Shown in pieces: positions 6,614-14,642 of a stretch of DNA of 16,535 bases. The DNA is taken from the NCBI GenBank assembly GCA_018065815.1, contig JAGHSP010000203.1, positions 1 through 16,535 of the forward strand, written 5' to 3'. The notes beneath the pieces were generated by a model. That model made no database searches and was not told the origin of the DNA. It saw only the letters and a list, made by a program, of their open reading frames with translations. This DNA is from Candidatus Sodaliphilus limicaballi. GTDB lineage: Bacteria; Bacteroidota; Bacteroidia; Bacteroidales; Muribaculaceae. Position numbers and translations under genes: made by a program. How positions within the stretch are numbered: the stretch's first letter is position 1; each line of letters begins with the position of its first letter.

Positions 6614-7422
6614 AGTGCAAGAAGTATTAAGTCAAACGGTGCTTTCATTGCGTTCTGGCCAATGCGCAGAGCCGCTGCCGGATAGATGGCAGGCATGACG
6701 TAGCCTATGTATTGCCGCAGGATGGGAGCAATGGCGTCACGCTCGCTCTTGTCGCCGGTGAGCTGCACCTCGTCAATGAGGCGGTCAAGGCCGAGGCTGT
6801 CCCAAGCATGCAGCGCAAAGAATGCCGCATCTTGTGCCGAGCGGTAGTTGTAGCTGTTGGTAAGCACGATTTGGCCTTTGCGATAAACCACCATGTCCAT
6901 GTGTCCGTCGCTCAGGTTGAGGAACATACGCGAAATCTCGGTCCCTTCGTTGAGGCGTTTGTAGTGCTCGCACAACGGGTGCAGGCGGTGAAACACCGGC
7001 GGGGTGCTGAATGTGCGCTGCAGGAATCCCAGCACACCGTTAGGGATCTCAAATGCAATGTTCACGTCGCAACGCTTCAGGTAGCTCATCGCCATGTCGC
7101 CCTCTTGGTCGGGATACATGGTGTCGAACACTTCTTGCGCGTCATAATCGTCGTAGGCTGCGGGAAACAGGGCAAAGTGCTGCGTGTTGATCACGATGCG
7201 CACCAGGCGGTAATCGTCGAGCAGCAGCGGATTGTCATAGACTGCATTTTCCAGTGCCTTGAGATAGCTGCCAGCCGACGTGTCGAGTTCTACGTTGCCC
7301 ATTATGAGCGAGTTCTCGATTGCATCGGTAAACAAGATGTAGTCAATCGCTTTGTCCTTGAGCGACAGCTGCAACGTCCACAACTCTGGCTGCTGTATGT
7401 TGATATTGGTGGTTGTACTCAT
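6601..7422 (-). CDS. DUF3822 family protein, start revised to the inner ATG
   Basis: This is a Bacteroidetes-specific family of unknown function, about 270 residues long and usually next to rsmD; from recollection it is thought to have an actin/hexokinase-like ATPase fold. Here it has 273 residues from the ATG at 7422 (MSTTTNINIQQPELW). Typical features are the IDYILFTDAIENSLI-type N-terminal strands, FSTPPVFHRLHPL in the middle, MFLNLSDGHMDMVVYRKGQIV and VQLTGDKSERDAIAPILRQYI in the second lobe, and PFDLILLALCES at the end. A longer version could start at a TTG at 7446, but that codon falls within the likely -7 promoter element (7444-7451), so the ATG is preferred. There is no signal peptide. 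It is first in the operon with rsmD. Confidence 0.85.
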   Translation of the reverse strand: MSTTTNINIQQPELWTLQLSLKDKAIDYILFTDAIENSLIMGNVELDTSAGSYLKALENAVYDNPLLLDDYRLVRIVINTQHFALFPAAYDDYDAQEVFDTMYPDQEGDMAMSYLKRCDVNIAFEIPNGVLGFLQRTFSTPPVFHRLHPLCEHYKRLNEGTEISRMFLNLSDGHMDMVVYRKGQIVLTNSYNYRSAQDAAFFALHAWDSLGLDRLIDEVQLTGDKSERDAIAPILRQYIGYVMPAIYPAAALRIGQNAMKAPFDLILLALCES

Positions 7423-7443
7423 GTCTAGTTGATTTTCAACTAG

Positions 7444-7474
7444 CAAAGATACTACTTTTTTACGAAAGACGAAA
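7444..7474 (-). promoter_or_regulatory. promoter of the DUF3822-rsmD operon
   Basis: On the minus strand TATCTTTG (7451 down to 7444) is an exact TAnnTTTG -7 element. About 20 bp upstream is TTTC (7474-7471), an acceptable -33 element lying inside the heptamer repeat. Transcription would start near 7439, about 17 nt before the ATG at 7422. Confidence 0.6.
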
Positions 7475-7517
7475 GACGAAGGACGAAAAACGAATGACTA
7501 ATGACGAAAAACGCTAC
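7462..7517. repeat. eight-unit 7-bp tandem repeat (ACGAAAG type)
   Basis: Eight consecutive heptamers run without a gap: ACGAAAG, ACGAAAG, ACGAAGG, ACGAAAA, ACGAATG, ACTAATG, ACGAAAA, ACGCTAC. The first two are identical and the array decays to the right. It covers the -33 position of the DUF3822 promoter, so a change in unit number would move sequence upstream of that promoter. It is noncoding on both strands. Confidence 0.85.
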
Positions 7518-7535
7518 ACCATGAAATATAGGAGT

Positions 7536-7577
7536 CTATTTTGCTGCCACGAGTAAAGTAAGGATAAGTTTCTTCAT
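7536..7577 (-). pseudogene. 13-codon remnant of a signal-peptide gene start
   Basis: The minus strand reads MKKLILTLLVAAK and then TAG. This matches the beginning of the glycoside hydrolase encoded divergently 154 bp away (MKKLILTLVALVLA), including the first 11 bases ATGAAGAAACT. A TACCTTTG promoter-like box lies about 64 bp upstream. It looks like the 5' end of a lost exported-protein gene, or an inverted copy of the hydrolase start, cut off where the heptamer repeats begin. A functional micropeptide is possible but unlikely. Confidence 0.45.
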
Positions 7578-7640
7578 AATTGTAATATGTTTTTTTGCGA
7601 TTTCACTCATTAGATGCGTTGAGATAGATGAAAAGTTGCA

Positions 7641-7648
7641 CAAAGGTA
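7641..7648 (-). promoter_or_regulatory. -7 element facing the gene remnant
   Basis: CAAAGGTA on the plus strand is TACCTTTG on the minus strand, an exact TAnnTTTG match. Transcription from it would enter the 13-codon remnant and then the DUF3822 gene. The -33 element is poor. It may be a relic or a second, distal promoter for the DUF3822 operon. Confidence 0.35.
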
Positions 7649-7652
7649 AATA

Positions 7653-7687
7653 TTTTTTGCGTTTTTAGTAAATTATCACTAACTTTG
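7653..7687 (+). promoter_or_regulatory. promoter of the glycoside hydrolase gene
   Basis: TTTTTTG (7653-7659) and TAACTTTG (7680-7687) are separated by 20 bp, a very good fit to the Bacteroidetes -33/-7 consensus. The start would be near 7692, giving a leader of about 39 nt before the ATG at 7731. Confidence 0.75.
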
Positions 7688-7730
7688 TGCTTTATCACAA
7701 ATTGAATACTAACCTCAAGTACTATACGAT

Positions 7731-10700
7731 ATGAAGAAACTAATACTGACTTTGGTAGCACTTGTGTTGGCTATGAACTTGTCGGCACAGGAAACGCTCA
7801 AGCGTGAGATGCGCACTGTGTGGATCGCTACGGTGTCTAACATCGACTGGCCCCAGACCCGAGGCACAGGTACTTCAACCATTAATAAACAGAAGAAACA
7901 GCTCACCGACATGCTTGATGGTTTTGCGGCTACCAACATGAACGGTGTGTGCCTGCAAGTGCGCCCCATGGCCGACGCATTGTACAAGTCTAGTTACGAA
8001 CCTTGGTCAAGCTACATCACCGGCACACGTGGCCAGGATCCCGGCTGGGACCCCTTGGCATTTGCCGTCGAAGAGTGCCACAAGCGCGGCATCGAGTGCC
8101 ACGCGTGGGTGAACCCTTACCGTTTCTCTAACAGCGGCGGACGCGACTGCAACACTTCGCAGGACCAGGCTCTCAAGAACAGCAACATCCTCATGGCTGT
8201 GGGCGACCGCGTGGTGTTCAACCCCGGCCTCAAGGCTTCGCGTGAGCGCCTGCTCAACGTGTGCCGAGAGATGATCGAGAACTACGACATCGATGGCATC
8301 ATCTTTGACGACTACTTCTATCCCAGCGGCGGTACACCCGAAGATTCTTCGGCTCCCGACTACGACCTGTGGCGCAACAGCGGCACATCGATGACCATAG
8401 GCGACTGGCGTCGTGCCAATGTCAACCTCATGGTCAAGGAAATGTATGAGATGGTTCAGGAAACCAAACCCTATGTGAAGTTTGCCATCGGTCCCGCCGG
8501 CGCGTCTTGCTCTGACGCCAGTGTGGCCAAGCGCCACGGCATCGACCCCTTGTCTAAATATTGCCGTGCTAGCGACTGGCAGTATAACCAGATTTATAGC
8601 GACTGCGTGCAGTGGCTCGAGGACGGCACTATCGACTACATCTCGCCGCAGCTCTACTGGAAGACCACCCACACCACCAACCCCTTCGGCCCCATGACCC
8701 ACTGGTGGAGCTACTGCGCCGAGCACTTCGGCCGTCACCACTATGCTTCTACCAACATCTACTTCATGGAGAGCACTAACAGCCAGAGCGACTGGGACGA
8801 AATCAATGCCCAAATCCTTCTCACACGCCAGTATGCCAAGCCAGGAACCTCGGGGGTTAACTTCTACTCGGCAAAGTATATCAACGGTCCCAAGTGTACC
8901 GGCCTGGGCGCATTCCTTGCCAAGAACACCTTCACCCGCAAGGCTCTCATTCCCTGCTTGGACTGGAAAAACAAGGAGACTCTTCCCGCTCCTGCCAATG
9001 TGAAGCTCAACGCCAACACTCTCACCTGGACAGGCGTGAACAAGCACCTTGTGCGATATGCCGTTTATGCTATTCCTAACACCGTTGCTGTTGAGAACAT
9101 AAAGAGTAACCTGTATGGAGGCATCAAGGGCGACTATCTGCTAGGTGTCACCTACGAACCCTCGTTTACCCTCGACAACCAGTACCTCAATGGATACTGG
9201 TATGCCGTGACCACAGTCGATGGCTGGGGCAACGAGTTTGAACCCTCCTATGTCAACGCTCCCGGCGGCCCTAGCGAGGCTACCCAGCTCATCGCCCCTG
9301 TGCAAGGCGCGTCAGCGGCTTGGAACCAGACTTTCCAGTGGGCTGCTATCAACAAGGCGCAGTACCGCTTGCAGATTGCTGCCGACAAGGACTTCAACAG
9401 TGTCATCATCGACAAACCCAACCTCACCTCAAATAGCATTGCCGTTGACCTGACTTCGCTCGAAAGCCTAAAAACCTTCTACTGGCGCGTGATCGTGTCG
9501 CAGACAGGTTGCTTCGACACTCCCTCGGCAGCAGAGACATTTGCCACTCCCAAGCATCCCGATGCACCCGTTGTGACTCTTGTGAGTCCTGCCAGTGGTG
9601 CCAAGCTTGGTGACGATTTCAAGTTCGTCTTCACGCCCTCGGGCACAGCCAGCTACACCTTGCAGGTAGCCAGGGACGCTGCCTTCGGTGATATCGTCTA
9701 TTCGTCTGCCGATGCAAAGCCAAGCGGTAGCAACATGACCGTGGACATGGCAGTTTCGCTCATCGGCAAGGGCAAATTCTACTGGCGCGTCAAAAGCAGC
9801 GCGGCAGGTTGCGACGATGCCGTGAGCGCGTCTCGCCTGTTTGAAGTGACATCAATTCCCGTTGGTGAGTATGAGCCTGGCTATGTGATTAAGAAAGATA
9901 TCGACTCTTACAATAAAGTGGGCAACTTTGAACTCACCAACAACTGGGTGCGTTCAATCAAGGGCGAATATGCCAACATCACATTCGACTCTAACGGCCT
10001 CATGAACCGTGGCTTCACCGTTAAGGATAATCGCATCTACGTGGTGGGTCGCTCCGAGAGTTCAAGCAACGCCCAAGTCTATATCGACCATTACAGCGCC
10101 GACACCGGCGAGCGCATCAAGCGTGTGGCTGTGACGGGCAGCGTGCAGGGACTCTACTATCCCGGCAACGACATCTTCCAGGACGCTGCCGGCAACCTGT
10201 GCGTGAGCAACCTGGTGCTCGATGTTAAGTCTTATGCCGTTAATGTCCATCAAGTTGATCCCGAGACTGGTGTAGCAACCTTGCGCGCTAGCGTGATGAC
10301 CTCATTGCCCGCTACCAAGCGCATCGACCACTGCAACGTCTATGGCGACGTTTCTTCTAGTCAGTTCTATGTGTTTGCAGTGATGTCAAGCGGCACACAG
10401 GTAGTGCGCTGGACCATCACAGACGGCAACGTGAGCGCTACCGACATGATGACCGCCAAGGGTTACAGCCCCTCGGGTGCAAGCAGCTTCGGCATCGCTC
10501 CACGAGTGTTCCCCGTTAGCCCCACTCAGGTGTATGTGAATGGCGCAAGCACTTATGTCACACTCTATAACTTCTCCACAGGCTCTATCCTTGACAGCAT
10601 GGACGGCAATGCAGCCATCAAGCCCGCCAATACCGGCAGCAACGGCTTTGCTATGTTCGACATGGGCGGAAAGGCCTACATGCTTTACCCCTATGGCGAC

Positions 10701-11117
10701 CATTTAGCCGACGACGGATATCGCTTCATGCTCGTCCAGAGCAACGGTGCAAGCACATCCTTTAAGGACTTTGGCCACATGTGGACATTCCCCACACGCG
10801 GCTTGGGCGACGTCAACAGCAGCACATGGGATGCCCCCTGCTGCGTCACCAACGGAGCTAATTCGGCCGAGAAACGCATCTACGTCTATGTGCCTGGCAA
10901 CGGTCTGGCGGCTTACACCCTGCGTGACGCCAGCGCTATCCCTGGCGATGTCAACCTCGACGGTGTGCTAGATGTTACCGATGTGAACTGCGTTATCAAC
11001 GTGTTGCTTGGCAATGTGCCCGAAAGCACGTATGACGGACGAGCCGACGTGAACGGCGACGGCATAGTTGACATCTCCGACGTCAACGCCATCATCCGAT
11101 TGGTCATGAATTCCTAA
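7731..11117 (+). CDS. secreted GHL10-type glycoside hydrolase with FnIII-like modules and dockerin-like C-terminus
   Basis: The 1128-residue exported protein probably cleaves a glycan outside the cytoplasm; the substrate cannot be read from the sequence. A signal peptide (1-20, ending NLSAQ) precedes a GHL10 (DUF187-type) TIM-barrel domain at about 24-405. It has REMRTVWIATVSNIDWP, LQVRPMADALY (75-85), AWVNPYRFS (125-133), the acidic DGIIFDDYFYP (188-198) and YISPQLYW (303-310). Two or three fibronectin-III-like modules follow, at about 415-510, 518-606 and 612-706; the last two share a KxFYWRV motif (581-586 and 682-687). Residues about 715-1065 look like a beta-propeller of a Bacteroidetes DUF type that I cannot name with certainty. 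The end (1071-1128) is a type-I-dockerin-like pair of calcium loops, DVNLDGVLDVTDVN and DVNGDGIVDISDVN. It has its own promoter and a strong terminator, so it is probably monocistronic. No cohesin partner is visible in the window. Confidence 0.9.
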   Translation: MKKLILTLVALVLAMNLSAQETLKREMRTVWIATVSNIDWPQTRGTGTSTINKQKKQLTDMLDGFAATNMNGVCLQVRPMADALYKSSYEPWSSYITGTRGQDPGWDPLAFAVEECHKRGIECHAWVNPYRFSNSGGRDCNTSQDQALKNSNILMAVGDRVVFNPGLKASRERLLNVCREMIENYDIDGIIFDDYFYPSGGTPEDSSAPDYDLWRNSGTSMTIGDWRRANVNLMVKEMYEMVQETKPYVKFAIGPAGASCSDASVAKRHGIDPLSKYCRASDWQYNQIYSDCVQWLEDGTIDYISPQLYWKTTHTTNPFGPMTHWWSYCAEHFGRHHYASTNIYFMESTNSQSDWDEINAQILLTRQYAKPGTSGVNFYSAKYINGPKCTGLGAFLAKNTFTRKALIPCLDWKNKETLPAPANVKLNANTLTWTGVNKHLVRYAVYAIPNTVAVENIKSNLYGGIKGDYLLGVTYEPSFTLDNQYLNGYWYAVTTVDGWGNEFEPSYVNAPGGPSEATQLIAPVQGASAAWNQTFQWAAINKAQYRLQIAADKDFNSVIIDKPNLTSNSIAVDLTSLESLKTFYWRVIVSQTGCFDTPSAAETFATPKHPDAPVVTLVSPASGAKLGDDFKFVFTPSGTASYTLQVARDAAFGDIVYSSADAKPSGSNMTVDMAVSLIGKGKFYWRVKSSAAGCDDAVSASRLFEVTSIPVGEYEPGYVIKKDIDSYNKVGNFELTNNWVRSIKGEYANITFDSNGLMNRGFTVKDNRIYVVGRSESSSNAQVYIDHYSADTGERIKRVAVTGSVQGLYYPGNDIFQDAAGNLCVSNLVLDVKSYAVNVHQVDPETGVATLRASVMTSLPATKRIDHCNVYGDVSSSQFYVFAVMSSGTQVVRWTITDGNVSATDMMTAKGYSPSGASSFGIAPRVFPVSPTQVYVNGASTYVTLYNFSTGSILDSMDGNAAIKPANTGSNGFAMFDMGGKAYMLYPYGDHLADDGYRFMLVQSNGASTSFKDFGHMWTFPTRGLGDVNSSTWDAPCCVTNGANSAEKRIYVYVPGNGLAAYTLRDASAIPGDVNLDGVLDVTDVNCVINVLLGNVPESTYDGRADVNGDGIVDISDVNAIIRLVMNS

Positions 11118-11156
11118 ATTTCAAGAAATCTCACAACACCTCTTTCACAAGGCCCC

Positions 11157-11186
11157 ATGCCCGGCGGTTCTCCGCCGGGCATTTTT
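11157..11186 (+). terminator. strong intrinsic terminator after the hydrolase gene
   Basis: ATGCCCGGCGG (11157-11167) pairs perfectly with CCGCCGGGCAT (11172-11182) around a TTCT loop, and TTTTT follows (11182-11186). It lies 40 bp after the stop codon. It should separate the hydrolase transcript from the susC/susD operon. Confidence 0.93.
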
Positions 11187-11238
11187 CTGCATCCTCACCC
11201 CAGTTCCCCGTCCTTCCTTTCCCCCAAGAGAGCCCCCG

Positions 11239-11260
11239 TGCCCGGCAGTTCTCCGCCGGG
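11239..11260 (+). repeat. decayed copy of the terminator stem-loop
   Basis: TGCCCGGCAGTTCTCCGCCG from 11239 repeats the terminator core at 11158 with one change, 81 bp further on. Its stem is CCCGGCAG (11241-11248) with CCGCCGGG (11253-11260) and one mismatch (A11247/C11254). No T-run follows, so it has lost the terminator tail. It suggests a duplication followed by decay. Confidence 0.7.
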
Positions 11261-11277
11261 AGTGTCTATAAAAAAAT

Positions 11278-11308
11278 CCCCGAGTTGCCCGTGTTCCCCG
11301 AGTTCCCC
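11278..11308 (-). repeat. C-rich short repeats; G-quadruplex motif on the minus strand
   Basis: Runs CCCC (11278-11281), CCC (11288-11290), CCCC (11296-11299) and CCCC (11305-11308) are spaced by 6, 5 and 5 bases, and a fifth CCCC lies at 11333-11336. Most units share GAGTTCCCC. The minus strand therefore fits the G3+N1-7 quadruplex pattern. It sits about 140 bp upstream of the susC promoter box. Confidence 0.7.
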
Positions 11309-11398
11309 GAGTGGAAAAGAGAGGTTTGAGTTCCCCGAGAGGAAACCGTGTTAATAAAACTGAAAATATATAGATAATGATTAAATCAATGCAATCGG

Positions 11399-11424
11399 GT
11401 GAACTTTTAACTATTCATGTTCAC
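11399..11424. promoter_or_regulatory. candidate operator upstream of susC
   Basis: GTGAAC (11399-11404) and GTTCAC (11419-11424) are perfect inverted half-sites 20 bp apart centre to centre, about two turns of the helix. The right half occupies the expected -33 position of the susC promoter. This is a suitable place for a dimeric regulator. No regulator gene is in the window. Confidence 0.45.
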
Positions 11425-11444
11425 ATTATTTAATAAAAAATGTG

Positions 11445-11452
11445 TAAGTTTG
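11445..11452 (+). promoter_or_regulatory. -7 promoter element of the susC/susD operon
   Basis: TAAGTTTG matches TAnnTTTG exactly. The -33 region (about 11419-11424) is only TGTTCA-like, weaker than at the hydrolase promoter, which would fit a gene needing an activator or an alternative sigma factor. The start would be near 11457, giving a leader of about 78 nt. Confidence 0.6.
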
Positions 11453-11458
11453 TAACTG

Positions 11459-11478
11459 ATTATGCGGTATTATGCCGT
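11459..11478. repeat. 10-bp tandem repeat at the susC transcription start
   Basis: ATTATGCGGT (11459-11468) is followed directly by ATTATGCCGT (11469-11478), nine of ten bases the same. A 10-bp period puts both units on one face of the helix, right at the predicted transcription start. It may be a binding site or a chance duplication. Confidence 0.55.
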
Positions 11479-11534
11479 GTGGTCACGTGTTGCTTTTGGT
11501 AATATTAACATAAACAAATAAAAACCAAAAACTT

Positions 11535-14500
11535 ATGAGAAAACAGTTAATGCTTCTGTTGTTTTCCGTATTAGCGGTGATGGGTTATGCCCGCACTGTG
11601 ACCGGAGTTGTGACACAGGCTTCTGACGGCGACGTGGTTATCGGCGCTACTGTTCAGGTGCATGGCACGACTAGGGGTACAGCCACCGACTTCGACGGAA
11701 AATACTCGATCGATGTCAACGACGGTGAAACCCTTGACATCTCGTTTGTGGGTATGGTCCCTGTTTCTATTAAGGTAACTGCCGGAAAATCAGTTATCAA
11801 CGTCGAAATGAAGGAGGATGCCCAAGTTCTTGACGCGGTTGTTGTGACCGCGATGGGTCAAACTCAGGAAAAGAAGAAACTGAACTTCGCGGTTCAGCAA
11901 CTCAACAGCGACCAGGTCACTGCCGGCGGTAGTGCCAACTTTGCTAACTCGCTGCAAGGTAAGGTGGCTGGTTTGCAGGTGGGTACCGGTGGTGGTTCGC
12001 CCAACTCTTCTACCCAGGTGATCATCCGCGCGATTTCTTCAGTCAACAACTCACAGAGCAATGAGCCTCTTATCATCGTCGATGGTGTGGCTATGAAGAG
12101 CAGCAGTGCAACTTCGCTGGGCGACATCAACCCCAACGACATCGAGAGCATGTCAGTGCTCAAGGGTGCGGCTGCTTCGGCTCTTTACGGCCAGGAGGCT
12201 GCCAACGGCGTTATCATGATCACCACCAAGAGCGGTGCTAAGGACGGCACGCTCAACGTGACTGCTTCGGCTAGCGTGGAGATCAGCAACGCTATGCGCG
12301 TGCCCAAGCTGCAAAGCCTCTTCGCTCCCGGTAGCAAGGGTATGTATAAGGAGAACTCTTCAACTGGTGGTTGGGGTCCCTATATCCAACCTGGCGAGCA
12401 GACCTACAACAATCTGGGCAATTTCCTCGGCACTGGTATCCAGCAGAAGTATGATGCTTCTATCTCGGGCGGTACTGAGAAATTCAACTCATATGCTTCG
12501 GTTTCTTACCTCGACAGCGAGGGTATCGTCCCCAAGGACTACAAGAAGCAGTTCATAGCTTTCTTGAAGAGCTCATTCAACCCCAGCAAGCAGGTTAACT
12601 TCCAGTTGTCAATGAACTTCACCGACACCCAGTCTCGCGGTTTCGGTAACTCAATGTCATCAATCTATGCTTGGGGCATCAACAAGAATATGGCCGACTA
12701 TCAGACTCTCGAGGGTCATGTGAACTGGCGTGCTCGCTACGACCACTGGGACGAACTCACCGACCTTGAGCGCATCAACTGCGGCGCTTCTCCCTACTAT
12801 GGTCGTTACAACGATAAGTCTGTCACCAAGAGCAACCACTTCGTGCTCAACGGTCAGGCTAGTTACACTCCCATCGAGGACCTCGTGATTACTGGCCGCG
12901 TGGGATACGACAAGAGTTTCAGCTCTTATGATTCTTACTCAATTCCCCGCCTCTACGACGGTGACTTGCGTGACCCCAACGACGAGAAGGTCATCCAGGC
13001 ATTGAGTGGCAGCCAGAGCATCTACGGCTCTTACAGCTTCCAACCCTCTCAGTCACAGATGATCAACCTCCAGGGTCTTGTTACCTATAAGAAGACTTTT
13101 GCCGAGGACTTCACTTTCAACGCTCTCTTTGGTGCTGAGTACAAGAGAGGCAGCAGCTGGGAAGCTTCAATCTATGGTGAGCACTTCCAGCTGGGCGGTG
13201 ACTATTATAGCTTCATGAACACCAACTTCAACGATGGTGACCTCTTGAAGGACAATCACCCCACGCTCTACCACCGCCAGTATGACAAGTATGGTTACTT
13301 CGGCGAGCTCCGCTTCGACTACAAGGGCATGGCTCAGCTCTCAGCAACCTATCGTCACGACGGTTCTTCTCGCTTCAAACAGGCTCCCGAGACTTCTTAC
13401 AACTACCCCTCAATCACTGCCGGTGTGATTTTCAGCGAGCTCTTCCACCTCCAGAACAAGTGGTTCAGCTATGGTAAGATCCGTGGTAACTGGGCAAAGG
13501 TAGGTAAGGACGGTCCTGCTTATCTGTTCACCGACACTTACAAGCAGTGGGTTACATTCCCCGACGGCGGTTATGGTGTTGACCCCACTATCGGACGTGC
13601 TTATGACCTCCATCCCGAGATGACCAGCACATGGGAAATCGGTGCCGACCTGCGCTTCTTCAATAGCCGCACTCGCCTCGACATCGCTTACTACTCAACC
13701 ACCGTTGACAACCAGATTGTAACAGTACGCGTTTCGCCTGCTTCTGGTATGATTCTCCAAACCCGCAATGAGGGTGCCATCGAGAACCGCGGTCTTGAGC
13801 TCACTCTTAACCAAGACATCATCAAGACCAATGACTTCGAGTGGACTGCTCTGTTGAACTACTCATTCAACCGCGGTAAGGTGCTCAGCCTTCCCGACGA
13901 CGTGATTGAGATTCAGGGTACACAGTATGGCGACATCTTCCCCGTGGCTCGCCTCGGTGGTTCTACTACCGGTATCTCTGGTAAGGACTACAGCCGTGAT
14001 CCCCAGGGCAACGTGATTTGCGATGCCAATGGTTATCCCATCATCGACTCGGCTAAGGGTATCTACATCGGTAACCGTGAGCCCAAGTTCCTGCTCGGTC
14101 TCGGTTCTACATTCCGCTACAAGAATGCTACTTTGTCATTCCTCTTCGACGGACGCTGTGGTGGCGACGTTGTCAACGTGACCGGACGTGGCCTCATCGG
14201 CAACGGTATGGATCATCACTTCGACAAGTACCGCAACCGCGAGATCATCTTCAACGGCGTTCAGGCTGTTACTGGTGAGGACGGAACTACAACCTACGTT
14301 AAGAACACAACTCCCGTTATTCTTGACTACAACTTCATCACCAAGTACTTCAACACAGTTTCTTCTAACTTCATTGAGGACGGTTCTTACATCCGTTTGA
14401 GTTATGTTACTCTCAATTACGACTTCACTCCCTTCTTCAAGAAGACTTGGCCTGTTAAGGGTCTCGGCCTCACTGTGACAGGACGCAACCTGCTCCTGCT

Positions 14501-14630
14501 CACTAAATACACAGGTAACGATCCCTCAATCCTGGCTTCAACAGCCGGTGGTACAGGTGGCATGGGCATCGACAACTACAATGTGCCCAGCACACGCAGT
14601 TTCAACGTGACTCTTAAAGCAACATTCTAA
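11535..14630 (+). CDS. susC: SusC/RagA-family TonB-linked outer membrane transporter
   Basis: This is the 22-strand outer membrane channel of a SusCD importer, which takes up glycans or peptides using TonB energy; the ligand is unknown. The 1031 residues fit the family length. The signal peptide ends near A19 (MGYA). A carboxypeptidase-regulatory-like domain lies at about 21-92 (TVTGVVTQASDGDVVIGATV). A TonB-box-like LDAVVVTAMG (99-108) precedes the plug at about 115-235, which carries the SusC signature IIVDGV (180-185) and ALYGQEAANGVIMITTKSG (216-234). The rest is the beta-barrel, ending in phenylalanine (VTLKATF) as outer membrane barrels do. The leader is A-rich before the ATG, without Shine-Dalgarno. 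The susD-like gene starts 12 bp downstream. Codon choice is strongly biased, suggesting high expression. The symbol denotes the family, not starch specificity. Confidence 0.96.
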   Translation: MRKQLMLLLFSVLAVMGYARTVTGVVTQASDGDVVIGATVQVHGTTRGTATDFDGKYSIDVNDGETLDISFVGMVPVSIKVTAGKSVINVEMKEDAQVLDAVVVTAMGQTQEKKKLNFAVQQLNSDQVTAGGSANFANSLQGKVAGLQVGTGGGSPNSSTQVIIRAISSVNNSQSNEPLIIVDGVAMKSSSATSLGDINPNDIESMSVLKGAAASALYGQEAANGVIMITTKSGAKDGTLNVTASASVEISNAMRVPKLQSLFAPGSKGMYKENSSTGGWGPYIQPGEQTYNNLGNFLGTGIQQKYDASISGGTEKFNSYASVSYLDSEGIVPKDYKKQFIAFLKSSFNPSKQVNFQLSMNFTDTQSRGFGNSMSSIYAWGINKNMADYQTLEGHVNWRARYDHWDELTDLERINCGASPYYGRYNDKSVTKSNHFVLNGQASYTPIEDLVITGRVGYDKSFSSYDSYSIPRLYDGDLRDPNDEKVIQALSGSQSIYGSYSFQPSQSQMINLQGLVTYKKTFAEDFTFNALFGAEYKRGSSWEASIYGEHFQLGGDYYSFMNTNFNDGDLLKDNHPTLYHRQYDKYGYFGELRFDYKGMAQLSATYRHDGSSRFKQAPETSYNYPSITAGVIFSELFHLQNKWFSYGKIRGNWAKVGKDGPAYLFTDTYKQWVTFPDGGYGVDPTIGRAYDLHPEMTSTWEIGADLRFFNSRTRLDIAYYSTTVDNQIVTVRVSPASGMILQTRNEGAIENRGLELTLNQDIIKTNDFEWTALLNYSFNRGKVLSLPDDVIEIQGTQYGDIFPVARLGGSTTGISGKDYSRDPQGNVICDANGYPIIDSAKGIYIGNREPKFLLGLGSTFRYKNATLSFLFDGRCGGDVVNVTGRGLIGNGMDHHFDKYRNREIIFNGVQAVTGEDGTTTYVKNTTPVILDYNFITKYFNTVSSNFIEDGSYIRLSYVTLNYDFTPFFKKTWPVKGLGLTVTGRNLLLLTKYTGNDPSILASTAGGTGGMGIDNYNVPSTRSFNVTLKATF

Positions 14631-14642
14631 AAGGACTACATT

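Noticed and set aside
7539..7545. TATTTTG-like promoter within 7537-7545
   Set aside because: It is one base short of TAnnTTTG and has no -33 element; the match at 7680-7687 is far better for the hydrolase gene.
8007..9047. 346-codon open frame antisense to the hydrolase gene
   Set aside because: It mirrors the GHL10 domain coding sequence, has low-complexity valine/alanine/glycine content and no motif.
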